Source of the DNA: Lepeophtheirus salmonis
Taxonomy: Eukaryota > Arthropoda > Copepoda > Siphonostomatoida > Caligidae
Length of the DNA: 64,000 bases
Assembly (NCBI RefSeq): GCF_016086655.4
Contig: NC_052135.2
Span: 70,219,702 to 70,283,701, forward strand
Direction: 5' to 3'
Positions 48,545 to 60,411 of the stretch are shown here, piece after piece. The position numbers were made by a program, and so were the translations under genes. The notes beneath the pieces were generated by a model. It saw nothing but the letters and a program-made list of their open reading frames with translations, ran no database searches and was not told the DNA's origin. Position 1 is the first letter of the stretch; every line of letters begins with the position of its first letter.

Positions 48545-48985
48545 CGGTCATTTATCTCAACAAGACTTGGCCTCCTCTCATACAAAGCCTGCAAGACCCA
48601 AAACTTGTTTAAAGAACAGAAAGTGCCATTTTGGGTCCCCCTCCGACCTGACACCTAACCTGGCCTTTTAACTCCCCTGATATAAATTCCATGGATTACT
48701 CCTTTTAGGGGAAGTTGGAGAGGAAGATCTTTGCTAATTAACACAACAGCATAGACTTCTTGAAGGCCTCCATCATCGAGTACTAGAACAAAGTTCTCCT
48801 CCCCCCGCAGACGTGGTCTAGGCCTGCAAATCCTTTAGACATCGTATCGATCAAATGATTGTCAAAAATTGCAAACACATTCAATGATTTTTTATAATAA
48901 AGTTTCAAACCTCTACTTGCTTCTCTTATTAATAATGATACAGTTAGAGGTAGTCCGGATTTATCTGGAGGACCCTGTATTTTAC
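48545..48985 (+). pseudogene. Tc1/mariner transposase 3' remnant
   Basis: Pieces in different frames match the end of a Tc1/mariner transposase: FQQDLASSHT-like text near 48553, NSPDINSMDYSFWGKLERKIFA-like text near 48670-48740 (one stop before GKLE), and ACKSFRHRIDQMI near 48820-48855. It ends with GGACCCTGTA near 48980, resembling the right terminal repeat of these elements. It is too decayed to assign a subfamily and is a different lineage from the DD37D copies. Confidence 0.6.
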
Positions 48986-49354
48986 GGACTGTTTATCTTA
49001 TGTAATATTATGATAAACAATCGTAAGCAATTTTTTAGATCTCCTCTTTATGAATACAATTTGAAATTCTAGAATAAGGGCACCCAAGAGGGCATTCTTG
49101 TACATCAAATAATCCCTATTGATACATTACGAACGTAAAAGACGCCATAATAAAATAACCATACCTCCTATTAGAGGTTTTTATTGTTTTTTGTTAAAAA
49201 AATTAAACATATGCACTTATTCTATAGCTAATTACTCTGCAAATTTTAATTATTTTTCTTTCTTTTTTTCAACTAACTATTCTTCATTAATCGAGCTACA
49301 CTTATTTGTAATTTTTTGTTTGTTTCAACAGCTCTAATACATTAAAAATCTACT

Positions 49355-50900
49355 TTATAAAATTTGTGCTTTAACTCTGTGATTAATTAAGGAGCATTTT
49401 AACATTCCACGTATTTTGATATGAAATCGATATGTATTACAATGCTCAAACTTAATAAAAGAAATAAATCTAGCTATACTCGCCAAAGCTATTAAAGTAA
49501 AGGTCTTTTTTGCCAGTATTTTACTTAATAAAACCATCCAGCCACCCTGAATCTTTAGATTTATTAAGGAACATTTTAACATTCCACGTATTTTGATATT
49601 TAAGTAACAGAGGATTTAAATTATTGAATGAACCATACAAGAATCTGGTAAACAAGTTATATGATAATAACATCTCTGGCCTTAATTGATTCTTTACTGA
49701 AGCCGCTTTTGTTGTTGCAAGGGTGCGATAGGAAGACGTGGCATGTGATGCTAAATAATTCATTACCACATTCCCTGAAACGTTGAAAGAAGATAACCCC
49801 TTTCCTAAATAAAACTTATTAAAATGCTTAAACGTCGATGTGTAATTACTCTTAGTTGAGGAACGAATCAGAAAAAAATATAGTAAGTGACTTAGAATGG
49901 AAACCTTGATTTAATAAAGGCGCTTCTAAAACAACAATGCTATCAAAATCCCTAATTCTGCAAAGTTCTGAGTATCTAGGCATGAGAGAATTCTTCTCGC
50001 TGCCCTGAATCATAGTGACTCTCTCGATATCTCCTGCAACTGCAGAAAATATTTTCACCCTGTTCACTCGGGAGTTATATATTTTTTTTTTGTCTGCTTG
50101 TAACTCTAGGAAGCATTGGAACTTGAGGGAAGAAGTTCTCTTTTTCTTCCAACTGATGGAGAACACATCTAAAGCCTCCCCTTGATTGTCTCTCATCTAT
50201 GATCTGTAATTTGACTTCGCGTGGAAATCTTTTGACACAAAGAAATCTACCTCGGTTTGGAACAAACTGGAGGTAATTTAGATGAATACTTCTTTCTTCA
50301 ACCCGAACTCCCAAGTATGAAGAGACTCCCTTGATAAAAGTTCTCTTGTGTGTTCTCTTTAAAAAGGAATCCCGACAAAATTTACCCAAATTCCACTTTT
50401 CATAAAGCGCTTCCACGTTCACACAGGGATATTTTTTAGACGTTTCACCTTGGGTATCACCCTTCTTTAAAAAGAGCAGTGTATTATCCACATGAAGTAA
50501 TATCTATGAGTGATATAAAATCGAAATAATGCCTTCTCTACAGCTCACATTCCTATTTCGTTAATATAAAGTTCTCGATAATTACCTATCCAACGACCCT
50601 GTTCAAAGGAGCCGTATGATAATGAAATACAATGACCTGGTAATGATACATCTGTAATAGCTTCCAGCGGCGGATTAAATTTCTTGTCAATGGTTTTCAG
50701 GCTATTCTTAGTTCTTCCCACCATAACATTTATTTCTCGCTCTCAGAGTAGATTAGTATTTCTGGATTGAAAGGGTCATCAAAATTTCCCTTTTTTAAAT
50801 TAACTGAAGGTTTCTCCAAGGACTCTTGTAAGCAGGACTTGGCACGCGCAAACATGAATTCAAATACGCGTGCAACATGGGTCTATTGAAAAAAAAAACA
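49355..50900 (-). pseudogene. DIRS-like retroelement remnant: RNase H and tyrosine recombinase
   Basis: Reading leftward, about 50885-50830 has HVARVFEF...AKSCLQESLEKPS, like the RT thumb. About 50680-50400 has ITDVSLPG, FEQGRW, LYINEIGM and, in another frame, HVDNTLLFLKKGD, matching the order TDAS / W / IN-E / DN-T of an RNase H domain. A region with FSISWKKK follows. About 49800-49355 has VMNYLASHATSSYRTL, NPLLLKYQNTWNVKMFL and KTFTLIALASIARF, which match the core-binding part and first catalytic Arg box of DIRS-type tyrosine recombinases; the later H-x-x-R and Tyr are not seen. Frameshifts and stops are frequent. The matching RT N-terminal half lies at 53080-53570. Confidence 0.55.
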
Positions 50901-50954
50901 ATGCAACGTGTTTGGTAAGATAATAAGTAATAACTAATACCTATTAGTTACTTT

Positions 50955-52366
50955 GTGAATAGCATCTTTATTGTGTTTTGTAATTCCAATCATGTTGTGC
51001 TCCAGGGTGTAGAACGGGCAATAACAAGAGCCACAACAGTCGGTGTTACGATCCATCTGTGGCCAAACAAAGAGAGAAACCCCGTACTTGATACCGCCTG
51101 GCTGAGAGCCATTCCAAGACAAACAGATCTGAAAAAGACAGATGAGGCACCATCCAAAAACACAAACCTGGAGAAGATCATTGTGAAATTGACTGATGAT
51201 ATGTTTCACAAATCATCAATTGGAGTACTTAAGTACTACTCCAAAGAAGACAACAGACCAGAGTTTAAAGACACAGCCGAATTTTCAGAGTTTGTCAGAA
51301 CTATGTGGAATATCCTAAACGTCAAGACACTTGGAGTTGGCTACGAAAAGAGAGATGAGTTTCGGGAACCAATCTCTGAGAAGAACAAACTTGGCCTATC
51401 TTTGTTGGGAGATTTTGTCGACTTTCTCATCGAGTGGCAAAACAGTAAAGCACCTGGCCTCACAACAGAAACTTTCCTAGTAACAAAGCAGACGTGCCTT
51501 GCTCCAGCAGATCTGGCTGATTATCTTCTCCTGGAAGCAGAGAAAAAGATTCGTATTCCGAGTCTTGTCAAATTCTCAGAGGTAAATAGGATATTTGTTA
51601 ATAGTAAGCTTCTTTATTTAGGTATTATTTATTTTTACATTATAATAATATCATTACAATATTTTACTATCTTAAATTTTCAGGTATGACTACTTCAAGA
51701 ATTAAAGCTCTGCTGTATGAAGACTTGGTAAAGGCTAAGCTCATTTTGACTAACTAGCAACCAGATAACCTCCAGGAACTAGCTTCCAAGGGAGAGAGTA
51801 ATGCTCTCTACTTTGTTGCCGAGTATATTGGTGTTTCGATGAAGGAGAAGTTCAGTTGTACAATATGCCAAGAGTTATTAGTAATCAGAGACACACCTCC
51901 GGACTCAATAACCTTCTATAGCCTAACAAATCAGCATGTAGACCTGAAAGAGTTCATCGACATAATGAGCAGAGGGGTGTTGTCGACTCCATCCGACATT
52001 CTCTAACTCTTCTGTCATTATGCTCACTCCATGTTCTTATACATCACAGCTACTCCTGAAGAGATAGACAGTTTACTTGACACCCCAAATCCTAAAATTT
52101 CATTGGTTGCCACATTCATTGACAGGATGCAGGACCGTTTAAACTCTGACGTTATCGTCGTTGTGGGAGTAAAGTGCGAGGAAGGACACTCCTGGTCAGC
52201 TTTTCTTCAAAGAATTTCATTCGCTTTGTTTAATGGCATGGGTAAAAATTTAAGTGCTCAACTGAATGATGACATCCGATTTTTAACAAAAAAGAGAATG
52301 GCAGCTAAGAATTCAGAAGCTAATAGACAAAAATCTAAATTTCAATCAAAATATTCTGACTTGTAG
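50955..52366 (+). pseudogene. P-element-like (THAP9-type) transposase C-terminal pseudogene
   Basis: Exon-like block 51006-51581 (preceded by GTGCTCCAG) reads MWNILNVKTLGVGY, KRDEFREPI, LLGDFVDFLIEW, GLTTETF and LEAEKKIRIPSLVKFSE. These match, as I recall the family, the C-terminal half of P-element-like transposases, but ~45 residues between ADYLL and LEAEKK (where a D-x-x-E-x-x-FG-x-YRQ-like block is expected) seem deleted. A 102-bp intron-like gap (51582-51683, GTAAAT...TTTTCAG) follows. The downstream frame (51686-52366) has YFVAEYIGVS, CTICQELL and RGVLSTPSDI, but contains TAG at 51755 and TAA at 52004, and the splice phase does not match. It is inactive, and lies inside the DIRS-like remnant on the opposite strand. 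Confidence 0.6.
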
Positions 52367-53075
52367 ACTTGGACCAACTTTGTACTTTTTGATTGTGCCT
52401 TTTCTTTTTTTATATGTTTTTAATGCTTATTTTGATTAAAGTAGTAATAAATACCCCTCATTTTAGAAATATATAGCCATCATTTTTATTATTTTGATGA
52501 TTTTCCCTAGAAAAATACTTTTAAAAACTCTTAATTTTGAAGCAAAACACTTAAAGAGAGACATTCGATATAGAATAAATAAAGACCCATATTGGAAACG
52601 CGTGAGCGCAGTGTCCTGTCCTGCTTACAGGAGTCCTTGGTTTCTCTGAGAGAGTGAGGTGTACTCAAACCCTGGTATCACACTTTCAATTTACCCCGTT
52701 ATTTGTAGAAGGTCTCGGACTGACAGACCTTACATTTGGCGAAATTTAGCAACAAGATCTCGGATCTTTTCCGTAGTTATTTATTGAAGGTATCGGACTG
52801 ACAACCTTCTCCAATGGCGGAATTTAGCGGCAAGATTTTGGATCTTTTGCTCTTTCTCCTCAGGAAGGGTAATAGTCATGGACACATAGTCCCATAACAG
52901 CCCTAGATAAATAAGTTACGTCCTTGGAATCCAATAACTTTTATTCAATTAGACCTTGAAACCAAGGTTTGTTTATAACATCAATGCTAATCACGAGGAG
53001 AGGCAGGCATGCACAGCAGCAGCGACCGGCAAACTTAAGACATCTAAATGGATGCTATAACTTATTTTAAGTTGT
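52367..53075. repeat. Non-coding, with direct repeat at about 52711-52865
   Basis: Two ~82-bp units share GAAGGT(C/A)TCGGACTGACA, GGCG(A/G)AATTTAGC(A/G)(A/G)CAAGAT and T(C/T)GGATCTTTT, starting at about 52711 and 52793. The remaining sequence (to the RT remnant) has no gene. It may be part of the P-like or DIRS-like element ends. Confidence 0.45.
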
Positions 53076-53079
53076 GAGC

Positions 53080-53570
53080 TGAAATATATAAAACAACTTG
53101 TTTCAAAAACCTATTAAAATTATCGGTGCGGATGTCAGACCAAAATGTAACCCATTAAATTGGTAAATATTGTTTCCCATTCGAAATCTGAAAAAACGAT
53201 AATGGTTAGGAAAAATCTTAAAAAGAATAATATGCATCAATCAGATCTGAAGAGCATAAAAAGCGAATCTTGGTCTTGTCAAAATCTTAATGAATCAACT
53301 GATTCTAATTTAAATTTAGAATAAACTTATTAAAGGCCTTGATATTTCTTGTTACTCTCCATCTAGAGTTATCCTTCTTAGGAACAGAGAATATTCCGAA
53401 AATGAAGAAAAGAGACTAATCACTTTGAGTAAATGTCTCAATAGCTCCGGGAAACAACATTTCCGCAACTTCTTTATCCATTGCTTCTTTAGTCTGTGTG
53501 TATAAATGAGGATTGCCTCCCACATAGGAAAATAAGTTTCTTTAGAATAAAATTGTGGTTTATAACAAGT
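53080..53570 (-). pseudogene. DIRS-like reverse transcriptase N-terminal half
   Basis: Reading leftward: ETYFPMWEA, TKEAMDKEVAEMLFPGAIE, then GIFSVPKKDNSRWRVTRNIK (RT block with VPKKD; positions about 53400-53360). Next come DLIDAYYSF (first Asp block) and NGLHFGLTSAP (about 53150-53110), the LPFGLxxAP-type block typical of DIRS and related RTs. The frame is broken by stops (for example after TFTQSD). The YxDD block that should follow is absent here; plausible continuation (RT thumb, RNase H, recombinase) resumes at about 50890 downward, beyond the P-like segment. Confidence 0.6.
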
Positions 53571-53953
53571 TACTTTTAGCTAAAATTGCCAAATTATGTA
53601 AAGATAGTTCTAACTTTTTTTAGGTAGTTAGAAAAATCATCAGACAGGAAGTTGAACCCAAATCTCAAAGTATTTGAATTGTTTTATCTAAAGTCTTAAA
53701 ATCAAAAATATTCCTAAATAAATCAAGGAGGGACACTTCTGTATCCTCCTCTTGGAGGCCTTGTATGGCCTCTTGGAGGTCTCATAAAATTCTTAGGCGG
53801 ATTTTTGACCCTAAGGAAGGGTTAAATTTCTAAGGCATGTTAGCCGTTACCCGCCCAAAAGGTATCTTTCGATACCATGAACCCCTCCATAACGCATTAG
53901 ACAAAGCTTAGTCATTCCAAACATTGTCCAATATCATCATGATTGGTAAAGGA

Positions 53954-54461
53954 CTAAATATAAGGTGGCTTCGAGTCGATTCTTATTTTAAAGGCCGAAA
54001 CTAAAAGTATCTTTCTAGCGTCCTGAAAGAGCTTTTCCATCCTTCTTGGCCATTGCACCGAGTAAAAAATATACCTTTCCACAGAAATGAAGTGTTTCAT
54101 GAAGTAAAAATGGAAAATCTCCCAATCCATTAATTTAATCACATGTACATGGCTAAGAAAACATTTTGGTTTCATTCCTTGCTTGCTGCTTCATCCAAAA
54201 TATTGGCAGAGATAGGTATCGCAGTTAACTTTCTAGAAATGTCCCTCATCTCTTCATAGGCCCCATAATTGGTCTAGAAGATAATCTAAATTTCTTGTGT
54301 ATGTCAGTTAGAATTGATAGTTGTGGTACTACCTCCAGACACTTAGGATTTGCCATCAGAATAGCCAATTGTGAATCGACAGACTCTGTTAATTTATAAA
54401 ATTCATCCATAAAGGATTCGAATTTTGAGTGGGTCACCCTGTGCCTGGTAAACGTCTTCAT
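53954..54461 (-). pseudogene. Possible gag-like region of the DIRS-like element
   Basis: Two adjacent reverse-strand frames (54461-54246 and 54175-53954) lie upstream, in transcription sense, of the RT remnant, where a gag-like protein would be expected. The first reads FESFMDEFYKLTESVDSQLA and the second contains WPRRMEKLFQDARK. I recognise no domain; the assignment rests on position only. Confidence 0.3.
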
Positions 54462-54481
54462 TGAAGATTAAAGGAGTCGCA

Positions 54482-56894
54482 AATGCAGCATACATAGAAG
54501 GACAATAGCTTGTCCTGCGTCGTTATTTCTACTTATTTTTTAATCATGTTTATTGATTTTGATTGAACATTTATATTTATAGGTCTTGACTCTTAAAGGG
54601 TAGTAGAAACAGAAAGAGAAGGAGGATAGGGAAGGATCACATGTCGTAGAGGTAGTGAAATTCAAGGTGACCATATTCTTATAATAAAGTTTTGGTGTCT
54701 GTTTCCAATATAGCTAGGGTAAAAAGGAATTACAAATGTATTGCTACGCTATGGCATAAAATAAATTTTTTTATACAACAATCACTGCAGATCTTGTAAC
54801 GACCCTATTTGAATATTTTGGTCAACTATGAAGGAGTCAACTTCTTCTACACATCATCACACTGTACGTCTTTTATTTATATGTTTGGATCAGTCATAGA
54901 ACCGTCCACACGGCAACAGTTTTTAAAACGGTACTATGTTTTTTATTCGGATTCAAACGGTTCAAGATATTACTGAATGATGTATGCATCTGATGTGATT
55001 GTATCATTAAATAAGGGAAAGTGAGCGTTTTAGGGTTGTAAAAATTAACAAATAGTACAAGTTATTTACGCATAAACTGCGTTGTCATTTATATTTTATT
55101 TTTTCATTCTAAATGCCGTTTATATATACTTTTAATTTAAACGGAACACCCGCCTCGTTAGGATGCAAGCTCAAAACGGATTAATCCTTTGCGTTTTTAT
55201 CATAAAACGTTTCCGTTCAAAATCAAAAATCGTTCTTATCAAAAATTAATTCAAGGATTCCATAGCTTATCGGACCCCTCAACAAGAATAAAAATATATT
55301 GCTATTATATTTACTATCTTTTATAGGTATAAACTTCGAAAGAGAGTTAATTGTTGGACCTAGAATTATGAATATATCAATGTTTACAATTGAAAACAAT
55401 AATTACTTTATTTCTAATTATTTTGGAATGTTGAATAATTCAAAATGTAAAGATCGAATTTCATATTTGAAATATCACTTATGACTTATAGCAAGCAACA
55501 TAAACAAACCAACAGTGTAAAAGTACACTCTAAAACAAACTGATCATTTATTTTATGAAAGACATTATATTGATTTATTTTCCTTACAAATACATAAAAC
55601 TGACACTTTCAATTAATAGTTGCTAAGACAATAAATAAATCAAGAAGTATCTTAATAGTTCCGCAGCATCCGTAATATAAGTTATGGTCCCCTTAACCTG
55701 TAACTTAACAAGAATTCAATAACAGGATTGAAAGTGGGCAAAGTAAAAATAAAATTTATATAATTATTTATAAACTTTATTTCCGGAAAAGTGAATAAAT
55801 TAAAAAATATCTACTTTAACTGAAGCCATTTTTTATATTGCTTAACACTATAGGTATACCCTTTAATCAATCCAAACCTGATAGTATCTCAAATTTTAAA
55901 CACTAAGAGGAAGTCAAATTTCTGTCGATAAATTCAAATAACTCTTTGTCATTAGTTTTTATCATATTAGGTTTGATTTGAGTTTGGATTTTTCCCATTT
56001 TCTAATGTTTTACGCCATATTTATCGTTTCAAATCCTATTATGTTTTGTTGTGATACTAGGGATTTACATCAGATAACAAGACGTGTCATACCAGCCCTT
56101 GTAACGCCCACTGGGGTTATTGACTGTCGGGGGTGGGAGGGGGTTAAGTAGTAATACACTCCTCCTTTACTAAAATCTTGTTGTCGAATGTGTCAAAAAG
56201 ACAACATTTTTTTGACAAAATAAATGTATGTACTCAAAAATAAAAAGTAGTTTTGTCAAATTTATCTTTTTGTGAAAAATGAGGCGATACGTATGTAACT
56301 TTCAAAGGTCATAAGTAGGAAATTACCCTCATCTTATGTTGCATGATCCATTCATCATTAAATTTGCATCCATGAGGCAAAGTATTTTGAAGCTGTTCAA
56401 AATTAAGTATTCCAAAACTCACGTGGGCTTGATGGGATATCGCCCATCCCCTACAAAAAAAAATAATTCTATTTTTTAAATGTTAAAAAAATTAATTTAA
56501 TTTAATTTTTAATGAGGAAAAAGAAGTTAAATGTTTTTTAAAAATTTCTTATCTTAATTTTAATCCTTGAATTTTTTTCAAGGTCTGTCCATAATGTTAT
56601 GTCCTTCCTGGAATTCTATATATAAAATAGCTTTCGAGTACAATTTGAGTAGCGAATCGTCTTAAAAATACGGAATCAAGTCTAGGTCCCCATATCTGTG
56701 AGTTTTTAATATGAAATAGAATTTGTTTAAAAACTTATATTAAAATCTTGGCGGCGAATTTCCAAACGGCCAGCTTATTCCTCGGTAAATTTTCCAACAA
56801 GGCTCCATATATATCCATAACCTACATAGTACCGATTTATATAACTACGATAACTTCATATCTCCTATATGTTTTTATCCCATGTTTCTATGTG
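54482..56894. other. No gene recognised
   Basis: AT-rich. About 54885-55220 has several AAACGG/CCGTTT words (for example ACCGTCCACACGGCAAC, CAAACGGTTC, AAAACGGATTAATCC) in both orientations and may be an unrecognised MITE. Otherwise nothing is supported. Confidence 0.3.
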
Positions 56895-57150
56895 TAAATA
56901 TGGCACTCGAGTACGATCTCCTCCACGCCAGTGTCAGTACCCAGAAGTCTGAAAAGACCATTGGTATCTCCATCCAGACTACCTACAGCGAAGAAGAACC
57001 AAATTTGGATTCGCTTTGAGCTGCTATCATGACAGCGTGGTACTTCATGGACAACACCAACATCGTGAAAAGCTGCTAGTCTGTTCGCAAGCATGCATAG
57101 GCTGTTATTGCTTGTGAAGGAGGGCATATTGAATAAAAATATAGTATTTC
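56895..57150 (+). pseudogene. Mariner-like transposase 3' end remnant
   Basis: One plus-strand frame reads MTAWYFMDNTNIVKSC, then (with stops) SVRKHA and AVIACEGGHIE before TAA at about 57134, the usual C-terminal pattern of the mariner-like transposases in this window. About 80 residues remain. The catalytic core is absent. Confidence 0.6.
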
Positions 57151-57959
57151 AACATATCAAACATTTTTTTTGAGTTGTCCTTTCTTGATTTAATAAAAAT
57201 CACGTTTTTGTAAGCCTTGGTTGCCCACTCTTCATATTATGTGTCGTTTACCAAATCTTTCCTTTCAATTTTGAAAGATATAGAAAATATATATTTTGAT
57301 CCTTAGCTTAAAAAAATCAAATGCAGGGACGTTTTAAGTCAAATGACCAAGTTCTGAGAAAACACATTTCAAATTTTAGGTCTTTGAAATAACCTTTGAA
57401 GAAAGCATTTATTAATTTATGAAAAATCTACTCTTTATATGGACGAATACCTCCTCTCAAACCAGCACTCCATTTAGACATAGACAATTTAATGCAATAA
57501 TCAAGGTCACAAATATTTTGATTCTTTTTTTTTACAAGAATAAATTATTAAAGAAGTTCTTATGCAAAAAAAAAACTTCTTGATATATTAAAAATATTAT
57601 ATCCACATTCCTCGTTAAAGAGTTAATATAATACCTATTTTCTATTAATTTATATGTATAACCACTAATATTGATACGCCGAGGCAAATATCTCTAAAGC
57701 CTTGACCTTTAATTTATGTACCTAATCTTGAAACATATATGTATCAGGTACCTATTTTGTTGTTTTCTTTCTAAAAGGACATCGTCTATTTATGCGTATA
57801 CGATGTGATGATGAACTCCGATGAAATTAATTCTCAAATGTCGACAAAAAAAATGTTGTAAGCAAACCATTTTATTTTTGAAATAGTTGCATTAAGTGGT
57901 GATACACTTAGATTGGTCTTGAAGGTCTCCAAATTCTTGACCTTAACTTGGTCTAGACC
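57151..57959. other. No gene recognised
   Basis: AT-rich, nothing supported. Confidence 0.3.
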
Positions 57960-58590
57960 AATGATGGGGGGAGAGAAGGGGCTTCCACAAGAATTAGACT
58001 GGTGGGGCTTTAGCATCCCTTAATTAAGGAATGTTTACTTTTTACTGAAAAATTTAATATTTAAATTTAATTGAATTTTTTAATTATTTTTCCAAAAAAT
58101 TTAACTTCCTCTCAATGGCCACTAATTTTTGAAATTTTTCCCGAAAAATTTAATATCTAAATTTTTTTTTTGAAGAATTTTATACTGGAAATTAAATTTT
58201 AGAAATTTTTTTCTGTAAAAATTTAATTTTTTGAGAATACCTTGAAATTTTTGAAATTATTTGTTGAAAATTTAATATTTGAAATTTTTAAAGTGTCTAT
58301 GGATTTATATTTGAAATTTTTTCCAAAAAATTTAATTTTTGTGATTAACTATAAATTTTTCGAAAAAAATTCCATAAAATTAAATATTTGAAATGTAATT
58401 TTGAAATTTTTCCAAAAAATTAAATTTTTTATTTATTATTCCAAAAATATTTTTTTTTTTGAGTGTCTATTGGTTTTTGAATTTTTTTTTCAAATAATGC
58501 AATATTTGAAATTTTTTTGTGAATAACTATGGATTTTTAAATGTTTTTTTAGAACCAAGCACTCCTCCACCAAAAAAAAAAATTATATAT
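57960..58590. repeat. AT-rich dispersed repeat copy
   Basis: Begins with GGGGCTTCCACAAG and TGGTGGGGCTTTAGC, then about 500 bp of degenerate TTTGAAATTTTTCC / AAAAAATTTAATATTTGAAATT / CTATGGATTTTTGAA units. It closes with AACCAAGCACTCCTCCACC and an (AT)n tract. This is the longest copy of the family in the window. Confidence 0.6.
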
Positions 58591-59576
58591 ATATTTATAT
58601 AATCCTTTTCTTCAAAAAACGAAAGAAAAAGGTACGAAATGAACTGGTAATATTTAACCAGTTTGTCATTCTCTACAAAAGAAATTGTCATTTAATAGTA
58701 TTTGGGATAAAAGCTATAACCCAAGTGGTCAAACGTGTCTGTTAGCTTGAGTAGATTCTTATTAATATCATTTTTCCTACGCAAGACGTCACTTTACACA
58801 GATGATATTACTTAATCAATTTCCCTCATGACAAAGTAACTTTTTATAAGTCTCTTTGCAATATTCACATTGTGAATTTAGTACAAAGTGTGAATTCGTG
58901 TATGTTATATAGTTAGTTAAAGAGTAATATTCAAATATGATGGACGCCACTAATTGTCCAACAAAGTTATCGAGTATACCCTCACACTTTAACCAGTTTA
59001 GATTTATGACTAAATGAGATCAAAGTTTGAATAGGTAAAAACAGAGATATCAATAACTGAATATCAAAAATATTTATAAGTAGTTGATGCCGTGGGAACA
59101 TCATTGTGAATAAGGATATACGCTAAGGATTTCCATAAATTTGTATCACTCTTAAAACCAATAATTTGATGTATATCTATGATATTTTCGTATAGGAAAA
59201 AATATAATAATTTATCGTTACTATCAGTAACTATAAAATTATGCATTTTATCCTATATTTTTATTCATTTAAAGGGAATTTAGTATAAGGTATAATATCA
59301 TTTGTAAATAGGGTAATAAATTACTCTTGAATTTTTTGGACTCTTAAAAATTCTTAAACAAAATTGCATATCATTTAATATAATTTATTTTCTATTTAGT
59401 AGAGGTGGGGATTTGAACTCGAGACTTTTGACTCGATTTGATATCACAATCAAGCATAGAATCCCAAGGACTTGAAGGTTTCTTTATACTGAATTGAATA
59501 AAAGTATAACATTTAAAGCTTTAAAACAAATTTACGAAATGCACCTTTGAGATTCAATAGATTCATGGTCCGTGTG
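58591..59576. other. No gene recognised
   Basis: AT-rich. The stretch near 58720-58860 is similar in wording to 17890-18000 (AGCTTGAGTAGATTC, TATTAAT, CGTCACTTT), a dispersed repeat pair. Nothing else supported. Confidence 0.35.
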
Positions 59577-59880
59577 TAGGGGTATTCACATGGGTTGAGC
59601 TGGAGAGGCTGTATCCTCCCCCCCAAATAAAGGAATCTTTGTCTTTTACTAGAAAATTTTATATTTGAAACTTAATTTTTTGTGAATATCTGTGGTTTTT
59701 TGAAAGTTTTTTTCGAAAGATTTAAATTTTTGTGAAGGGCTATGGATTTTTGTCAATAGTTGTGGTTTTTTGATTTTTTTTTTTTTCAAAATATTTAATA
59801 TTTGAATTTTTTTTCCAAAAATTCCCCCCCCCCTTAAAAAAGAGAATACTGTAGACTCTCCTATCGTACAATCTTTCTCC
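59577..59880. repeat. AT-rich dispersed repeat, short copy
   Basis: Starts GGGGTATTCACATGGGTTGA and GAGGCTGTATCCTCCCCCCC, contains GGCTATGGATTTTTG and AATATTTGAATTTTTTTTCC units, and ends CCCCCCCTTAAAAAAG ... CTGTAGACTCTCC. Confidence 0.5.
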
Positions 59881-60292
59881 GAAATTAGGATGTCACTTTT
59901 TATGATACCCATGATGACGTCACATTTTTTGTCATTTTCCTTTTTGTTTATGTCTATAAATAGACCAAGTTAGAAATTAGAAAAGTGATAATTTGGTATC
60001 CTGACTTATAAATTGATTTTCAACGCTCCTAGCGGACAAAAGTGTCGACAGAAATCACTCATTTGTACAAATACTCATCACGTGGTCTTTGTTTCGTCAC
60101 TTGTTGTATATGAGCGATAACTTGAGACTCGACTTGCAAGAGGACAAGGAGGGGTCAGGCCTTTTATATTTTATATACTAAGTATCAAAATAAATATAAA
60201 TTTCAAACTCTTGTCCACGCAATTTTTAACTTGTTTACTTGTTGAGTGATTTTATGATTGTTAAAAGTAAGAGGGATTCTAATCCTCTAAGG

Positions 60293-60403
60293 CAGGTGTA
60301 GGCACCCTTTGAGACATGGAGTGGCAACTTCAACATTTATAATCAATGAGTGTGCCACTGCGTCCTTGCAGTGGTACGCATGCCATAGGTTGCCGACGCA
60401 CTG
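60293..60403. mobile_element. Short hAT-like MITE, degenerate
   Basis: The left end CAGGTGTAGGCACCC and the right end, reverse-complemented (CAGTGCGTCGGCAACC), are imperfect inverted termini. Flanking octamers CTCTAAGG (60285-60292) and ATCTAGGG (60404-60411) match at 6 of 8 positions, consistent with an aged 8-bp duplication. Length is 111 bp; non-coding. Confidence 0.4.
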
Positions 60404-60411
60404 ATCTAGGG

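Noticed and set aside
49119..49337. 72-codon plus-strand frame
   Set aside because: Phe/Tyr/Asn-rich composition reflects AT-rich DNA and there is no recognisable domain.
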